From Bubalus kerabau (Eukaryota; Chordata; Mammalia; Artiodactyla; Bovidae): DNA of 64,000 nucleotides. The stretch spans positions 12,925,501-12,989,500 of the forward strand of contig NC_073628.1 in the NCBI RefSeq assembly GCF_029407905.1, written 5' to 3'. Positions 1 through 10,186 of the stretch are shown here, piece after piece (the stretch's first letter is position 1; each line of letters starts with the position of its first letter). The translations under genes were made by a program, and so were the position numbers. The notes under the pieces were generated by a model. That model had not been told where the DNA came from, ran no database searches, and saw only the letters and a list, made by a program, of their open reading frames with translations.

Positions 1-1175
1 GACGTTCACTCTTGCCATCTCCTGTTTGACCACTTTCAATTTGCTTGATTCATGCATCTGACATTCCAGGTTCCTATGCAATATTTCTCTTTACAGCATC
101 GGACTTTACTTTAATCACCAGTCACATCCACAACTGGGTATTGTTTTTGCTTTGGCTCTATCCCTTCATTCTTTCTGGAGTTATTTCTCTCCTGATCTCC
201 AGTAGCATATTGGGCACATACTAACCTGGAGAGTTCCTCTTTCAATATCCTATCATTTTATCTTTTCATACTGTTTATGGGGTTCTCAAGGCAAGAATAC
301 TGAAGTGGTTTGCCACTCCCTTCTCCAGTGGAGCACATTCTGTCAGATCTGTCCACCATGATCCATGCATCTTGGGTTGCCCCATGGGCATGGCTTAGTT
401 TCATTGAGTTAGACAAAGCTGTGGTCCTAGTGTGATTAGATTGAATAGTTTTCTGTGAGTATGGTTTCAGTGTGTTTGCCCTCTGATGCCCTCTTGCAAC
501 ACCTACCATCTTACTTAGGTTTCTCTTACCTTGGGCTTGGGGTATCTCTTCACGGCTGCTCCAGCAAAGCGCAGCCATTGCTCCTTATCTTGGACCATGG
601 GTATCTCCTCACCACTGCCTTTCCTGACCTTCAACGTGGGATAGCTCCTCTAGGCCCTCCTGCGCCCGGGCAGCCACGGCTCCTTGGATGTGGGGTTGGT
701 CCTGCCAGCCACCGCCCTTAGCCTCGGGTGTGGGGTGGCTTCTCCCACCCCTGCCCCTGGCCTCAGTCATAGGGATGTGGGGTAGCTCCTCCCACCTGCC
801 GCCCCTGGCCTTGGGCTTAGGGGGCCTGGGGTATCTCCTCTCAGCCGCCATCCCTGACGTATCTCCTCTCAGCCGCCATCCCTGACCTCGGACGTGGGGT
901 AACTCCTCTCGTTACCACCCATGACCTCGGATGCTGGGTATCTCCTCTCAGCCGCACCCCCTGACCTCAGACGTGGGGTAGCTCCTCTCGGCCATCCTGT
1001 GTCATTGCAGCCTGGTACTCTAACCGCTGCCCCTGACCTCGGACGTGGGGTAACTCCTCTTGGCCACTGCCCTTCGGGCATGGAGTCCTCCAGGCTTCTG
1101 CCCCCGACCTCGAACGTGGGGTGGCTCCTCTCGGCCACGCTTAGCGTGCCAGTCGCAGCCACCTGCACTTAGCGT
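1..1175 (-). mobile_element. BovB LINE (RTE clade), antisense, 5' end of element
   Basis: Read on the minus strand this matches the first 1.1 kb of the sense BovB at 32250-33383. It holds a GC-rich tandem-repeat leader (about 600-1170), then an open frame of about 106 codons (578 down to 258), then the start of the endonuclease region (1-240). The rest lies left of the window. The element lies at the point corresponding to intron 6 of the PAG duplicate, because the sequence from about 1190 aligns with intron 6 of copy B. A 28-bp tandem duplication within the leader is visible at 831-858 and 859-886. Its 5' end looks complete, which is uncommon because most LINE copies are 5'-truncated. Confidence 0.88.
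258..578 (-). pseudogene. BovB upstream open frame (ORF1-like), antisense copy
   Basis: A 106-codon frame begins MAALCWSSREE and runs to a stop at 258. The same frame, with most residues preserved, is open for 145 codons in the sense BovB at 32804-33241. It lies between the GC-rich leader and the endonuclease. I recognise no domain in it. It could be a genuine upstream ORF of the element or chance openness inherited from a shared source element. Confidence 0.5.
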
Positions 1176-2039
1176 GCACCGGTCACAGCCATAAACATAC
1201 ATAGAGACACATAAAAACATGCATAGCTAGTCAGAGACACACAACCACACACAGAGACACATAAAAACACACATACAAACACACATACAAACAAACACAC
1301 AAGCACATAGATACACAGGCAACCCATGCGTTCATAATCCCCAGACCTTCTGATCAGCTCTCTGACTAGGGTCCTAAAAGGGTCCGGAGAGGTCTGTACA
1401 GCTGGGAGAGGGCTTCACTCACTGCCCTGTGAGGTGTGGAGCATGGTTAGAGGATTCTACAGTGTGGTGAACAGAGGATCAGGGTGAATTTCTGCATCCT
1501 GAACAGAGGTATAAAATGACCAACTGTCCAGGGCTATCTGGGACCAAGGAATTTCCCAGTACAGATAAATGTCAGTTTAAAAACAGGGAAAGTCCTGAAC
1601 AAATCTTGAGAACTGGTCTCCTAAGGGAGCAACTGAGAAGTGTATAGAGATTTGCTGGAGTCTTAAGATGTGAAGGCAACTAATAAAAAAGATACCCCAA
1701 GTTCATGGGCACACAGTGGGGCAGGGGCTATAACACAATCAGGAAGGTGGAATCCAGGAGTGACCTGAGGACAAGAGGCATAATTGATAGGATTCTGTGT
1801 GATACCCTCAGACAAAAGCTGACCCATCCTTTGGAGTTTCTGTGGGCTAGTCATGTATTTCCTGGCCAGGGTCTCAGTGTCTGAGCTGATTGTAGGAGCA
1901 GTGCTGGCAGACACCCTCTCCCAGAGGAGCCTCTCTATCCCACCACTATGAGAATCAGTTGCCCTCGTGAATCTCCATCTTCACTGTGCGATTAAACCGT
2001 TACTTGTTCCCAATCAGATACAGCTCTATGGATGTTTCT

Positions 2040-2150
2040 CATTCATTATTCTCACACTCTTCATTCACTCACTAAACAGACAAGCCTGGGGCATCCACTG
2101 TGTGCCAGGCACTTTAAGGAGGCAATGAGGTAAAACTTGCCCTCACATTA
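2040..2150. repeat. Ancient mammalian-wide repeat fragment (MIR/L2-like) in PAG intron 6
   Basis: The phrase around 2090-2115, describing a short conserved core ending TGTGCCAGGCACT, is typical of old MIR/L2 copies. A diverged counterpart sits at about 57205-57255 in copy B, so the insertion predates the duplication. Family assignment is by familiarity only. Confidence 0.45.
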
Positions 2151-2416
2151 AGAAGGCAGATGCACAGGAAATGAGACACACACATAGTGAATTGTGACTT
2201 TGGTACATGCTAGACATGAGGAAGTGTCTACAGAGACTGTCAAGAAAGGAGACTGATAAACAGCAGGGGAAAGACTTCCCTGAAACCATGACAATTAAGC
2301 TGAAATCTGGAAGATCAGAAGAAATTTGCTAGTCAAAGTGGAGGGGGCTCCTCTAGGAAGGAAGACCAGCTTGTGTCAAGGGGCAAAAGAGCCTGGTGTA
2401 TTCAAGTACTGCATTC

Positions 2417-2790
2417 AAGTATGTCCAGGCATGGGCTTAGTTGCTCCAAGGCATGTGGGATCTTCCTGGACCAGGGATTGAACCTGTGTCTCCTGCATTG
2501 GTGGGTGGTTTCTTTACCACTGAGTCACCAGGGATGCCCTGTCCTGCTTTTTGAATCTAAGGGCCCTGCCCTTAGATTTTGCCCTGGCCCCTGCTAATTA
2601 CTTAGTCATTTACACTCACCCTGTTGTAATGAGCTGGCACAGACTCTAACAAGAGCTTCAAGCGTTATTAAATTATGGTTTAAGCACTGTATAAAGAATT
2701 TTGGAAATGGACTATCTGCTTCTGAAAATCCTGGAATAAATGTGAATTAAATGAAAAAAAAAAAAAAAAAAAAAAAAAAGAATGTCCAGG
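2417..2790 (+). mobile_element. Processed-transcript (retrocopy) insertion with poly(A) and target-site duplication
   Basis: This segment is absent from the matching intron of copy B. It is flanked by a near-perfect 13-nt direct repeat (2417-2429 and 2778-2790, one mismatch) and ends in a run of A (about 2754-2779) preceded by AATAAA near 2733. Its first ~125 nt resemble a CHR tRNA-Glu SINE in antisense. The remainder is not a repeat I recognise. The structure is that of an LINE-mobilised 3'-end mRNA fragment whose 3'UTR happened to contain an antisense SINE. The source gene is unknown. Confidence 0.72.
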
Positions 2791-2920
2791 AAGGTGCCGT
2801 GTCAGGAGCAAAGGAAAAGAGGGCAAGAGACAAAGGGCTGTTTAGAATACAGTCAGGAAAGGGCAAGCTCTGGAGAGACTCAGAGTGACCTTGATCCGTC
2901 TTAGTCACACTGTCTCTCAG

Positions 2921-3062
2921 CATCTCCATGAAAAGAAAGGTTATTGCTTGTTCTGGCTGCTGTGAGCCCTTTGTGGATACTGAGACATCACTGATCTTTG
3001 GCCCAAGAAGACTGGTCAATAACATCCAGAAACTCATTGGCACCATGCCAAGGGATTCCGAG
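2921..3062 (+). pseudogene. PAG: PAG copy A exon 7 (second active-site exon, DTG changed to DTE)
   Basis: The 142-nt exon has the same length as exon 7 of copy B. The acceptor TCTCAG lies at 2915-2920 and donor GTGAAG follows 3062. The translated frame is open and reads through the CSGCC region into a Phe-Val-Asp-Thr-Glu motif. The family motif is Val-Asp-Thr-Gly, so the glycine after the catalytic Asp-Thr is lost, a change expected to abolish protease activity. Confidence 0.85.
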
Positions 3063-3149
3063 GTGAAGGGTCATGCCCCAGGGTCACTCCCAGTCTCCAT
3101 ACACAAGAAGGATAACCAGGGCCACCCTCTCTCGCTCTGTCTCTAATAG

Positions 3150-3246
3150 GACAGTTTCATGTTTTGTGGTCAGTACCCTGCCCTCTATTATCTTCACCAT
3201 TAATGGTATCAACTACCCACTCCCAGCTCAAGCCTACATCCTCAAG
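3150..3246 (+). pseudogene. PAG: PAG copy A exon 8 (2-nt deletion at 5' end)
   Basis: Alignment to copy B and to the expected 33-codon exon shows a loss of 2 nt just after the acceptor (AG at 3148-3149). From about 3153 the original reading frame is still clean (VSCFVVSTLPS through AYILK), but spliced from the normal acceptor it would be out of frame. Donor GTGAGG follows 3246. Confidence 0.78.
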
Positions 3247-4249
3247 GTGAGGAGAGGACCCTGAGGGGTGGTTCTCAAATAGGAACTTGCAGGAACCCTT
3301 GGGCTGCTACGCAGAAGAGGGTGCCCTCTGCAGGCCATCTCACACTATTGCAGATGCTGCTGAGCCCTGAGGCTGGCCAGACTCTGACAACACGAACCAC
3401 TTGAGAGTAAAGAGCCCTCTGGGACACTGATCAACTTGAAATAAATATGGAGACACCACACCATGCTGACATGGTGGGAATCACAAGGAGAGGGGGTCAC
3501 TCAGGTCCTCAGTGTTCAAAGAGCTTCAGTTCAATCTGAACCCTCAGATGGATGAACACGGAAGGTCAGCTCTAGCGGTCCTTGAAATAAGTCATGTGAC
3601 AAGGAGAATGGCTGGGTATACTCCCAGTGTGCTGTCCCACTATAGGGATTAACAGTCTCCCTTCCTTTCTCGCAGTTTTCCTGGTTTGGATGATAAATTA
3701 CATGGTCACCCTTGTTCTCGGATGCATCTTCCCCTAGCTCTGGCCGGGTGCCCCCTATATGAGTTAGGATACCTGACCCCTCTGTAGGAATGCTGGATGC
3801 TAATGTGAATAAAGTGTGCACAGTAATTGCTCAGCCCCAGCACAAGGTGGAGGATTCATGTCAGCTATCTAGGGGAGTTCAGAGCTGGCTGATGGGCTCA
3901 AAGAAGACTTTGAGGAAGGGAGGGAATTTCAGGAATTCTAAAACTGTGAACTCATGGAGCCATATGGAGGGTCGCTTGGTTCTGGGCAAAACTGCACTGG
4001 ATTCCATGCAAATGGCATCCCAAGGTGCTCTGCACTGGGGCAATGGGGACTTACTCAGGGTGATGAGGGCTATGGACTGACCGGTGGGGTTGGAAATCCA
4101 GAGTACATTACCCAACCAAGCCTGGAGTGGCCAAAGAGGGTGAGTGCGGGCCAAAGGAGGCTTCCCAGAATTTCTAAGTTAAGTCTTCAAGAACGTGTTG
4201 TGGGCACTGTTCTATTTAAGATGGATAACCAACAAAGGGTTACTGTGTA

Positions 4250-4410
4250 GAACGGGGAACTCCAGTTAATTATATGACAACCCGGATGGGAGGGTTTTTT
4301 TTCCGACCAGGATACATGGATGTATATGGTTGAGTCCGTTTACTGTCCTTCTGAAACTCAGAATATTGTTAATCAGCTATACTCCAATACGAAATAAAGT
4401 TTTTTAGTTA
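4250..4410 (+). repeat. Old artiodactyl L1 3'-end fragment (intron 8 of PAG copy A)
   Basis: The text around 4325-4400 (a GGTTGAGTCC segment, then AATCAGCTATACTCCAATAC) is the familiar 3'UTR end of artiodactyl L1. The same fragment sits at about 59150-59320 in copy B, so it predates the duplication. Confidence 0.65.
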
Positions 4411-4514
4411 AATACAAATTGTGGGGATGCAGGAGGAGAACCAGAATTCTCTGCAGAGAAACCAAGAAGCAGAAGTTAGAAGGAAATAAACAGGGAGAGA
4501 GGACAACTATGGAC

Positions 4515-4840
4515 ACTCTTTTTCTTTTCTAAAATGTTTATTGAAGTTTGACTAATCTTCAGGGTTGCATTAAGATCTGCTGCGCAGCAATGTGACTCAG
4601 TTATACACATACAGAAATATATATTCTTTTTCTTATACTTTTTCATGTGGTTTATCACTGGATATTTAATATATTTCCTTATGCTCTACAGTAAGATTTT
4701 GTGGTTTATCATTCCTCTGTATCCACAATTCCCAGTCCTTCCCTCCCCCACACCCTTCCTCATGGCAACCACATATCTTGGCCCCTTCGGTTGTGGATTA
4801 ACTCTCATATTCCTTGCTAAGGAGAAAATCCCTTGATACT
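4515..4840 (-). repeat. Old L1 3'UTR fragment, antisense (intron 8 of PAG copy A)
   Basis: Motifs such as ATGTGACTCAGTTATACACA and TTCCTCATGGCAACCAC in order are the reverse complement of an artiodactyl L1 3' end. A counterpart lies at about 59440-59745 in copy B. Together with the preceding sense fragment it makes a small convergent L1 pair inside the intron. Confidence 0.65.
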
Positions 4841-4945
4841 TACCAAAAGAGGGAAATAAAACCAAGAATTGTGCTCGGTCCGGATATTTGTGGGAGTCAC
4901 ATGTAAGGGCTCAGGCTGACTGGTGTGTGTCTCTGACTCCCCCAG

Positions 4946-5095
4946 GATTCTAGAAGCCACTGCTATACCACCTTTATAGAGAACACAGTGAGGACATCTA
5001 GAGAGACCTGGATGCTGGGTGACATCTTCCTGAGGCTGTATTTCTCAGTCTTGGATCAAGGAAATGACAGGATTTGCCTGGCACAGGCAGTATAA
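4946..5095 (+). CDS. PAG: PAG copy A exon 9 (terminal coding exon, frame intact)
   Basis: Acceptor CCCCCAG ends at 4945. The 150-nt segment encodes 49 residues and TAA at 5093-5095. It contains the conserved C-terminal aspartic-protease signature (MLGD, then LRLYFSV and GNDRI). Compared with exon 9 of copy B I count about 20 differences in 150 nt. No frame lesion is present in this exon, but the gene as a whole is broken upstream. Confidence 0.85.
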   Translation, partial: DSRSHCYTTFIENTVRTSRETWMLGDIFLRLYFSVLDQGNDRICLAQAV

Positions 5096-5214
5096 ATGCT
5101 TGGAGTGGTCCAGGAATCAGTAAGGCCGCTCCGAGCAAACACTAATTCACACTTAGGGTACTCCCGTGCAGGATGCTGGTGAACTGTATTTTGTGGTCTG
5201 CACACCCTATTCTC

Positions 5215-5220
5215 AATAAA
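5215..5220 (+). promoter_or_regulatory. PAG: Polyadenylation signal AATAAA of PAG copy A
   Basis: AATAAA lies about 120 nt after the exon 9 stop codon. The equivalent place in copy B has AGTAAA followed by AATAAA at 60122-60127. Confidence 0.65.
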
Positions 5221-5724
5221 GAATGAAGTGTTTTACTCATAATGGTGCTGAAACAAATGGGTGCCTATGTTTGTGTCTGGGAGGCATACAATGTTCGGGA
5301 AGGATCTAGAACCAAGTCTGAATCACAGTTGAGAGGAGCCCACTTCCGACTGGCTTCCAGGAAATGGGAGACTCATTGAAATGATTCTGGGAATCCAGGA
5401 CACAAGAATAAGAGCAAATACAAAGATCTCAGTGACTGGACCCAATAAATCTGAAGTCATCAGGTCTCTATTCCACACCCTCATGCTTTCATTCCCTCTT
5501 CTTGGATGGTCTTAGCCTGACAACTTTCTTCCTTAAGGCTTCTACACCTCACGTGAGGGAGTCCAAGCTACCTGCCCTAGGGTTTTATATCCTGAAGGCT
5601 TCTCTTATAAGGAAAGAAAAGATTGAAGACATCAGAGTTCAAGGATGTTCTCTGAATGACCCACCTCAGATCACATGTACAGTCCTAGATCAACCATCCT
5701 GGCAGGGCTATGCTGTCCTATGAT

Positions 5725-6345
5725 TGGCTTTACACGATTGTGTGGCCCTGACCCAGCAGCACACATGATTGTCAATTTCTTCCAGAACTACATGACTGAA
5801 GCTGGGGAGAGGCAGCCCCAAGGATAGCGACTGGGAGATGGTCTAGGCCATGGAAGAGTTTGTGATGACCCACCAACTCCACCACCTCCTCATTCAGAGG
5901 AATTATGAGGGGTAATGAAATAGACTCTCTTCATCCCATCTCAAATGATCTTATCACTGGGATTGTCCTCCAGGGGAGCTTGAGTGAGGTACTTCATGCA
6001 GAGCTGGTTCCCTCTTATTTCCACACCCCTGTCACCAGCTCTCTGCCACGTCTGCCTGCTCTGTCCTTTCCAGTCCTACTTGGTAACTGGTAGCCCCAGT
6101 GGATCCCTGAGACACCACCCCCTCCAGGGCCCAGAATGCCCCTTGCTTGGCTTCCAATGCTGCTGGGGAGAATGCAACGCCTGTATCGAGAGACCCAGGG
6201 TACTCAGAGCCTTCAGCCTTTCTGAGTTTCTCCATGGGTGGGGATACAAACTGTTTGCTTGGAGCTGCCATGATCAGGCACTTTTGCTGTGGAACCATCC
6301 ATTCTTTGCACCTGGAGGCCCTCAGTAGATGCCTCAGCTGAGACA
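5725..6345. other. Conserved 3' flank of PAG copy A, no recognised gene
   Basis: This block aligns closely with 60600-61185 downstream of copy B. It contains only short open frames that are not preserved between the two copies: for example the frame from about 5850 is cut by TAA in copy A but stays open longer in copy B. Similarity reflects the segmental duplication rather than evident coding constraint. Confidence 0.5.
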
Positions 6346-6369
6346 GCAAGGGTCAGACATTGATTTCCT

Positions 6370-8185
6370 TTCATATTGACTGGTTTTATCACCTTGTTGT
6401 ATAAGGGACTCTAAAGAATCTCATTAAGCACCACAGTTCAAAAGCTCGGTGCTTTGGCATTCACTTTTTCTTATGGTCCAGATATCATGCCTGTACCTGA
6501 TTACTGGAAAAATCATAGCTTTGACACTACAGACCTCTGTAGCAAAGTGAGTCTCTGCTTTTTAATACACTGTGCAGGTTTTTCATAGCCTTTATTCCTT
6601 CCAAGAAGCAACTGTGTTTTAATTTTGTGGCTGCAGTCAAGGTCCATAGTGATTTTGGAGCTCAAGAAAATAAAATCTGCCACTGTTTCCACTTTTCCCT
6701 CATCTATATGCTATGAAGTGATGGGACTGGATGCCATGAATGTTGAGTATCTTTTTGTAAATAGTTTTTTGAATGTTGAGTTTAAGCTAGCTTTTCATCT
6801 CCTCTCCTCATTGAGAGGCTCTTTAGCTCTTTTTTGTTTTGTGCTATTAAGGTAGTCTTATCTTTGTATCTGTGGATGTTGATACTTGTCCCAGCAATCT
6901 TGATTCTAGCTTGGGATTTATCCAGACCAGCGTATTGAAAGATGTATCCTACATATAAGTTAAATAATCAGAGTGACAGTGTATACCTTGTCATTCTCCT
7001 TTCCCAATTTTAAATCTTTCAGTTGTTCCATATCTGATTCTATCTGCTGCTTTTTGACCTACATACAGACTTGTTAGGAAAAGTAAGTTGATCTGGTACT
7101 CCCATTCCTTAAGAATTTTCCACAGTTTGTTGTGGTCCACACAGTGAAAGGTTTTAGCATAGTCAGTGAGGCAGATGGAAATGTTTTTTCTGAGATTCCC
7201 TTGCTTTCTCTATGATCCAATGGATGTTGGCAATTTGACATCTGCTTCTTCAAAGCAGTTTGCATATCTGGAAATTCTCAGTTCATGAACTGTTGAAACT
7301 TAGCTTGAAGGAATTTGAGCATTACCTTTCTAGCAAGTGAGATGAGCACAATGGCATGTTAGATTGAACATTCTTTGGAATTGCCTTTCGTTTGGATTAG
7401 AATGAAAATTGACATTTTCCAGCACTGTGGCCACTGCAGAGCTTTCCAAATTTGCTGACATATTGAATGCAGCACTTTGACAACCTCATTCTTTAGGATT
7501 TTTAAACAGCTCAGCTGGAATTCCATCACTTTCCCTAGCCTTTCTTGTAGTGATGCTTCCTAAAGCCCACTTGACTTCATACTCCAGCATATCTGGCTTT
7601 ATGTGAGTGACCCCAGCATCATCCCTATCCCAGCCATCATGACCATTTTTGTATAGTTCTTCCATGCATTCTTGTCACCTCTTCTTAATCTCATCTGCTT
7701 CCGTTAGGTCTTTGACTTTTCTGTCCTTTATCGTGCCAATCTTTGCATGAAGTGTTCTTCTTGTATCTCCACTTTTCTTGAAGAGATCTATACTCTTTAC
7801 AATTCTGTTCTTTTCCTCTAATTCTTGCACTATTCACTTATGAAGATTTTCTTATCTCTCCTTGCTATTCTCTGGAAGTCTGCATTCCATTGGGTATATC
7901 TTTCCTTTTCTCCTTTGCCTTTCACTTCTCTTATTTTCTCAGCTGCTTATAAGGTCTCATCAGGCAACCACTTTGCCTTGTAACATTTGTTTTTCTTGAG
8001 GATATCTTTAATGACCACCTCCCATACAATGTTACAAACCTCCATCCAGAGTTCTTCAGGCTAACAGAGCTAATCCCTTGAATCTACTTTTCATCTTCAC
8101 TATATAATCATAAGGGATTTGATTTAGGTCGTAGCTGAATGTTCTAGTGGTTTTCCTTACTTTCTTCAATTTAAACGTGAATATT
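6370..8185 (-). mobile_element. Old antisense BovB fragment in PAG copy A flank
   Basis: On the minus strand it follows BovB ORF2 from just inside the 3' end back through the reverse transcriptase region to the linker after the endonuclease (matching about 34018 to 35830 of the sense copy). It is highly decayed, with many stops. The element's own 3' end is missing. The first 1.3 kb has an exact positional counterpart at 61195-62473, so the insertion predates the PAG duplication. Confidence 0.82.
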
Positions 8186-8284
8186 GTTTTCTTCTTTCTA
8201 AGCATTGCTTCCAGATCACCACCCACCACTCCCAATGGGCGTGGAGCAAAAACACACAATTTGAGGACTGTTACCCTGGGTTTG

Positions 8285-8410
8285 TTCTTGGCTTTTCACG
8301 TGCTTAGCTGTGTGACCTTGATCAAGTGCCTTAACCTCAGTTTTCTCATCTGAAAAATGGCATCATGATGATAATTCCACTTTCTAGATTGCGTGTGTGC
8401 CTGCAAAGAG
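8285..8410 (+). repeat. MIR SINE fragment
   Basis: The order GCTGTGTGACCTTGATCAAG, CTTAACCTCAGTTTTCTCAT and CTGAAAAATGG matches the core and 3' part of mammalian MIR in sense orientation. Confidence 0.75.
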
Positions 8411-9487
8411 CAAGTGGCCCTGAGAGGGCTTTCTGGGTTCCTGAGTCTGGAACAAATATGAATTATTCTGCCACCTTGTGAGAAGGAAATCTATTTAGAG
8501 GTTATGGCTGCCATTCCCAAGGCTAAATATTGATTCAAGCCAAATGACATCTATTTCTGAACCCTGTCCCAGAACTCTGAGTAGGTGCTTCTTTTTTCTG
8601 GGTTCCCACAAGCACTAATGATTACTGGCTCAGATTAATCCCTTCCTCAGCCTTACCAGTCAGCCTTTCCTTGTCAACTACTTCTCCCCTGAAATCACAC
8701 TGCAAAGAAAGTCGTACAGGCTCTTGGCCTCTAATCAAGTTTCCTACATTTCCAGCATAGCAACAAATAGCTGTTATGGGTACTTGTCATAGCAACAACT
8801 AGGGCAACCTGTACGGTTCAATCTCAGCCTGTTAAATGATTCTTTCTCCATTTGGCCCCTCATGTTTAAATTACCTATAGTTGCCTTAGTAACCTTCCTA
8901 TGCTTGCTGTTTAATGTCAAAGTATGTCTGGACCTCATCCAGTTTTCTTTCCCAACCATAATTCCAACCATGGAATTAAGTAACCAAATGTTTAGTCATC
9001 GAACTACCCACAAGAATTGACAAAAGCCAACCATCCATCATGCATTTCTTGCTTGCCCCAAAACACCATTGAAATGATCTGCTGAAACAATGTAGTACAT
9101 TGGCATGTACACTGCAGAAGGAACATTTTTTCACTGGATTTGTTTTCCACCTAGTGCAGAAAGTCTACCATAAGCCTAGCCCTACAGTAGCTGGTCATCT
9201 AACGTTTGCTGACTCAGCCCACTCCAGATCCCTTCCACATCTCTCAGTAAAATCTAGAGAACAAACTCTGTCAAAGTTCTCACTCCTTCAGATAACAGTT
9301 TTTTGTTTTTTTTAGAAAACAATATTTGGTAATACATTCAAAATCTTGTGCTCCTTGCCTTGGATTCAAGGACCTGCACCAGAGGATGGGAAGCCTCCCC
9401 TTCCACCTAAATCTTTCACCACTCCCACCAGGGCCACAGGCTTGACTGGACCCAAGGACTTCTGCCTGCTCTCTGATGTCCTCTGTA
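8411..9487. other. Anonymous intergenic sequence
   Basis: About 1.1 kb without a recognised repeat or gene. The open frames here are short (under 90 codons), lack family resemblance and have no splice or promoter context that I can support. Confidence 0.4.
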
Positions 9488-10155
9488 CATCAGTTCAGTT
9501 CAGTCTCTCAGTCATGTCCAACTTTTTGCTATATCATGGGGTGCAGCTTGCCAGGTTTCCCTGTCTATCATCAACTCCCATAGCTTGCTCAAACTCATGT
9601 TCATCAAGTCAGTGACACCACCCAACAATTTCATCTTCTGTCTTCCCCTTTGCCTTCTGCCTTTAATCTTTTCCTGCATAAGGGTCTTTTCTAATGTGTC
9701 AGTTCTTTCCACAAATTGGCCAAAATATTGGAGGTTCAGCTTCAGCATCGGTCCTTCCAATGAATATTAAGGACTTATTTCATTTAGCATGGACTGGTTG
9801 GATCTCTTTTCAGTCCAAGGGACTCTCAAAAGTCTTTTCCAGCACCACAGTTTAAAAGCAACAATTCCTTGGTATTTGGCTTTCCTTATGGTCCAATTCT
9901 CCCATCCATCACAACTTCTGGCAAAACTATAGCTTTGACTATACAGACATTTGCTGTAAAGAAATGTCTCTGCTTTTTAGTATGCTGTCTAGGTTTTTCA
10001 TAGCTTTATCTTCCAAGTATCAGTGTCTCTTTTTTCACAGCTGCAGTCACTATCTCCAGTGATTTTGGAGCCCAGGATAATAAAGCCTGTCATTGTTTTC
10101 ATTGTTTCTCCATGTATTTGCCTTGAAGTAATGGAATGGGATGCGATGATCTTCA
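9488..10155 (-). mobile_element. BovB 3' fragment, antisense (left arm of inverted pair)
   Basis: It starts with the characteristic BovB 3' terminus (repeated CAGTT near 9490, then GTCATGTCCAACTTTTTG) and on the minus strand reads back through the C-terminal region of ORF2. It stops at an AT-rich tract at 10157-10185, where a sense BovB begins. Confidence 0.82.
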
Positions 10156-10186
10156 TATATATATATATATATATTTTTTTTTTGGT
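10156..10186. repeat. (AT)n and poly(T) tract at the junction of two opposed BovB fragments
   Basis: An alternating AT run of about 20 nt is followed by a T run of about 10 nt. It sits exactly between the antisense and sense BovB arms and could form the loop of a hairpin. Confidence 0.7.

Larger units (their letters stand above)
1190..6345 (+). pseudogene. PAG: PAG copy A: 3' half of a pregnancy-associated glycoprotein gene (exons 7-9)
   Basis: This is the 3' portion of an aspartic-protease-like placental glycoprotein gene. Exon 7 is 2921-3062, exon 8 is 3150-3246 and terminal exon 9 is 4946-5095, followed by AATAAA at 5215-5220. Boundaries were set by GT-AG sites and by alignment to the complete copy at 50.9-60.1 kb. 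Exons 1-6 are not in the window; intron 6 is cut on the left by an antisense BovB. Lesions: the second catalytic triad reads Asp-Thr-Glu instead of Asp-Thr-Gly, and exon 8 is 97 nt instead of 99, which shifts the frame if the normal acceptor is used. PAG-family proteins are secreted by trophoblast, and many lack proteolytic activity. With these lesions this copy is very probably a pseudogene. Whether its upstream exons survive cannot be judged here. Confidence 0.85.
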
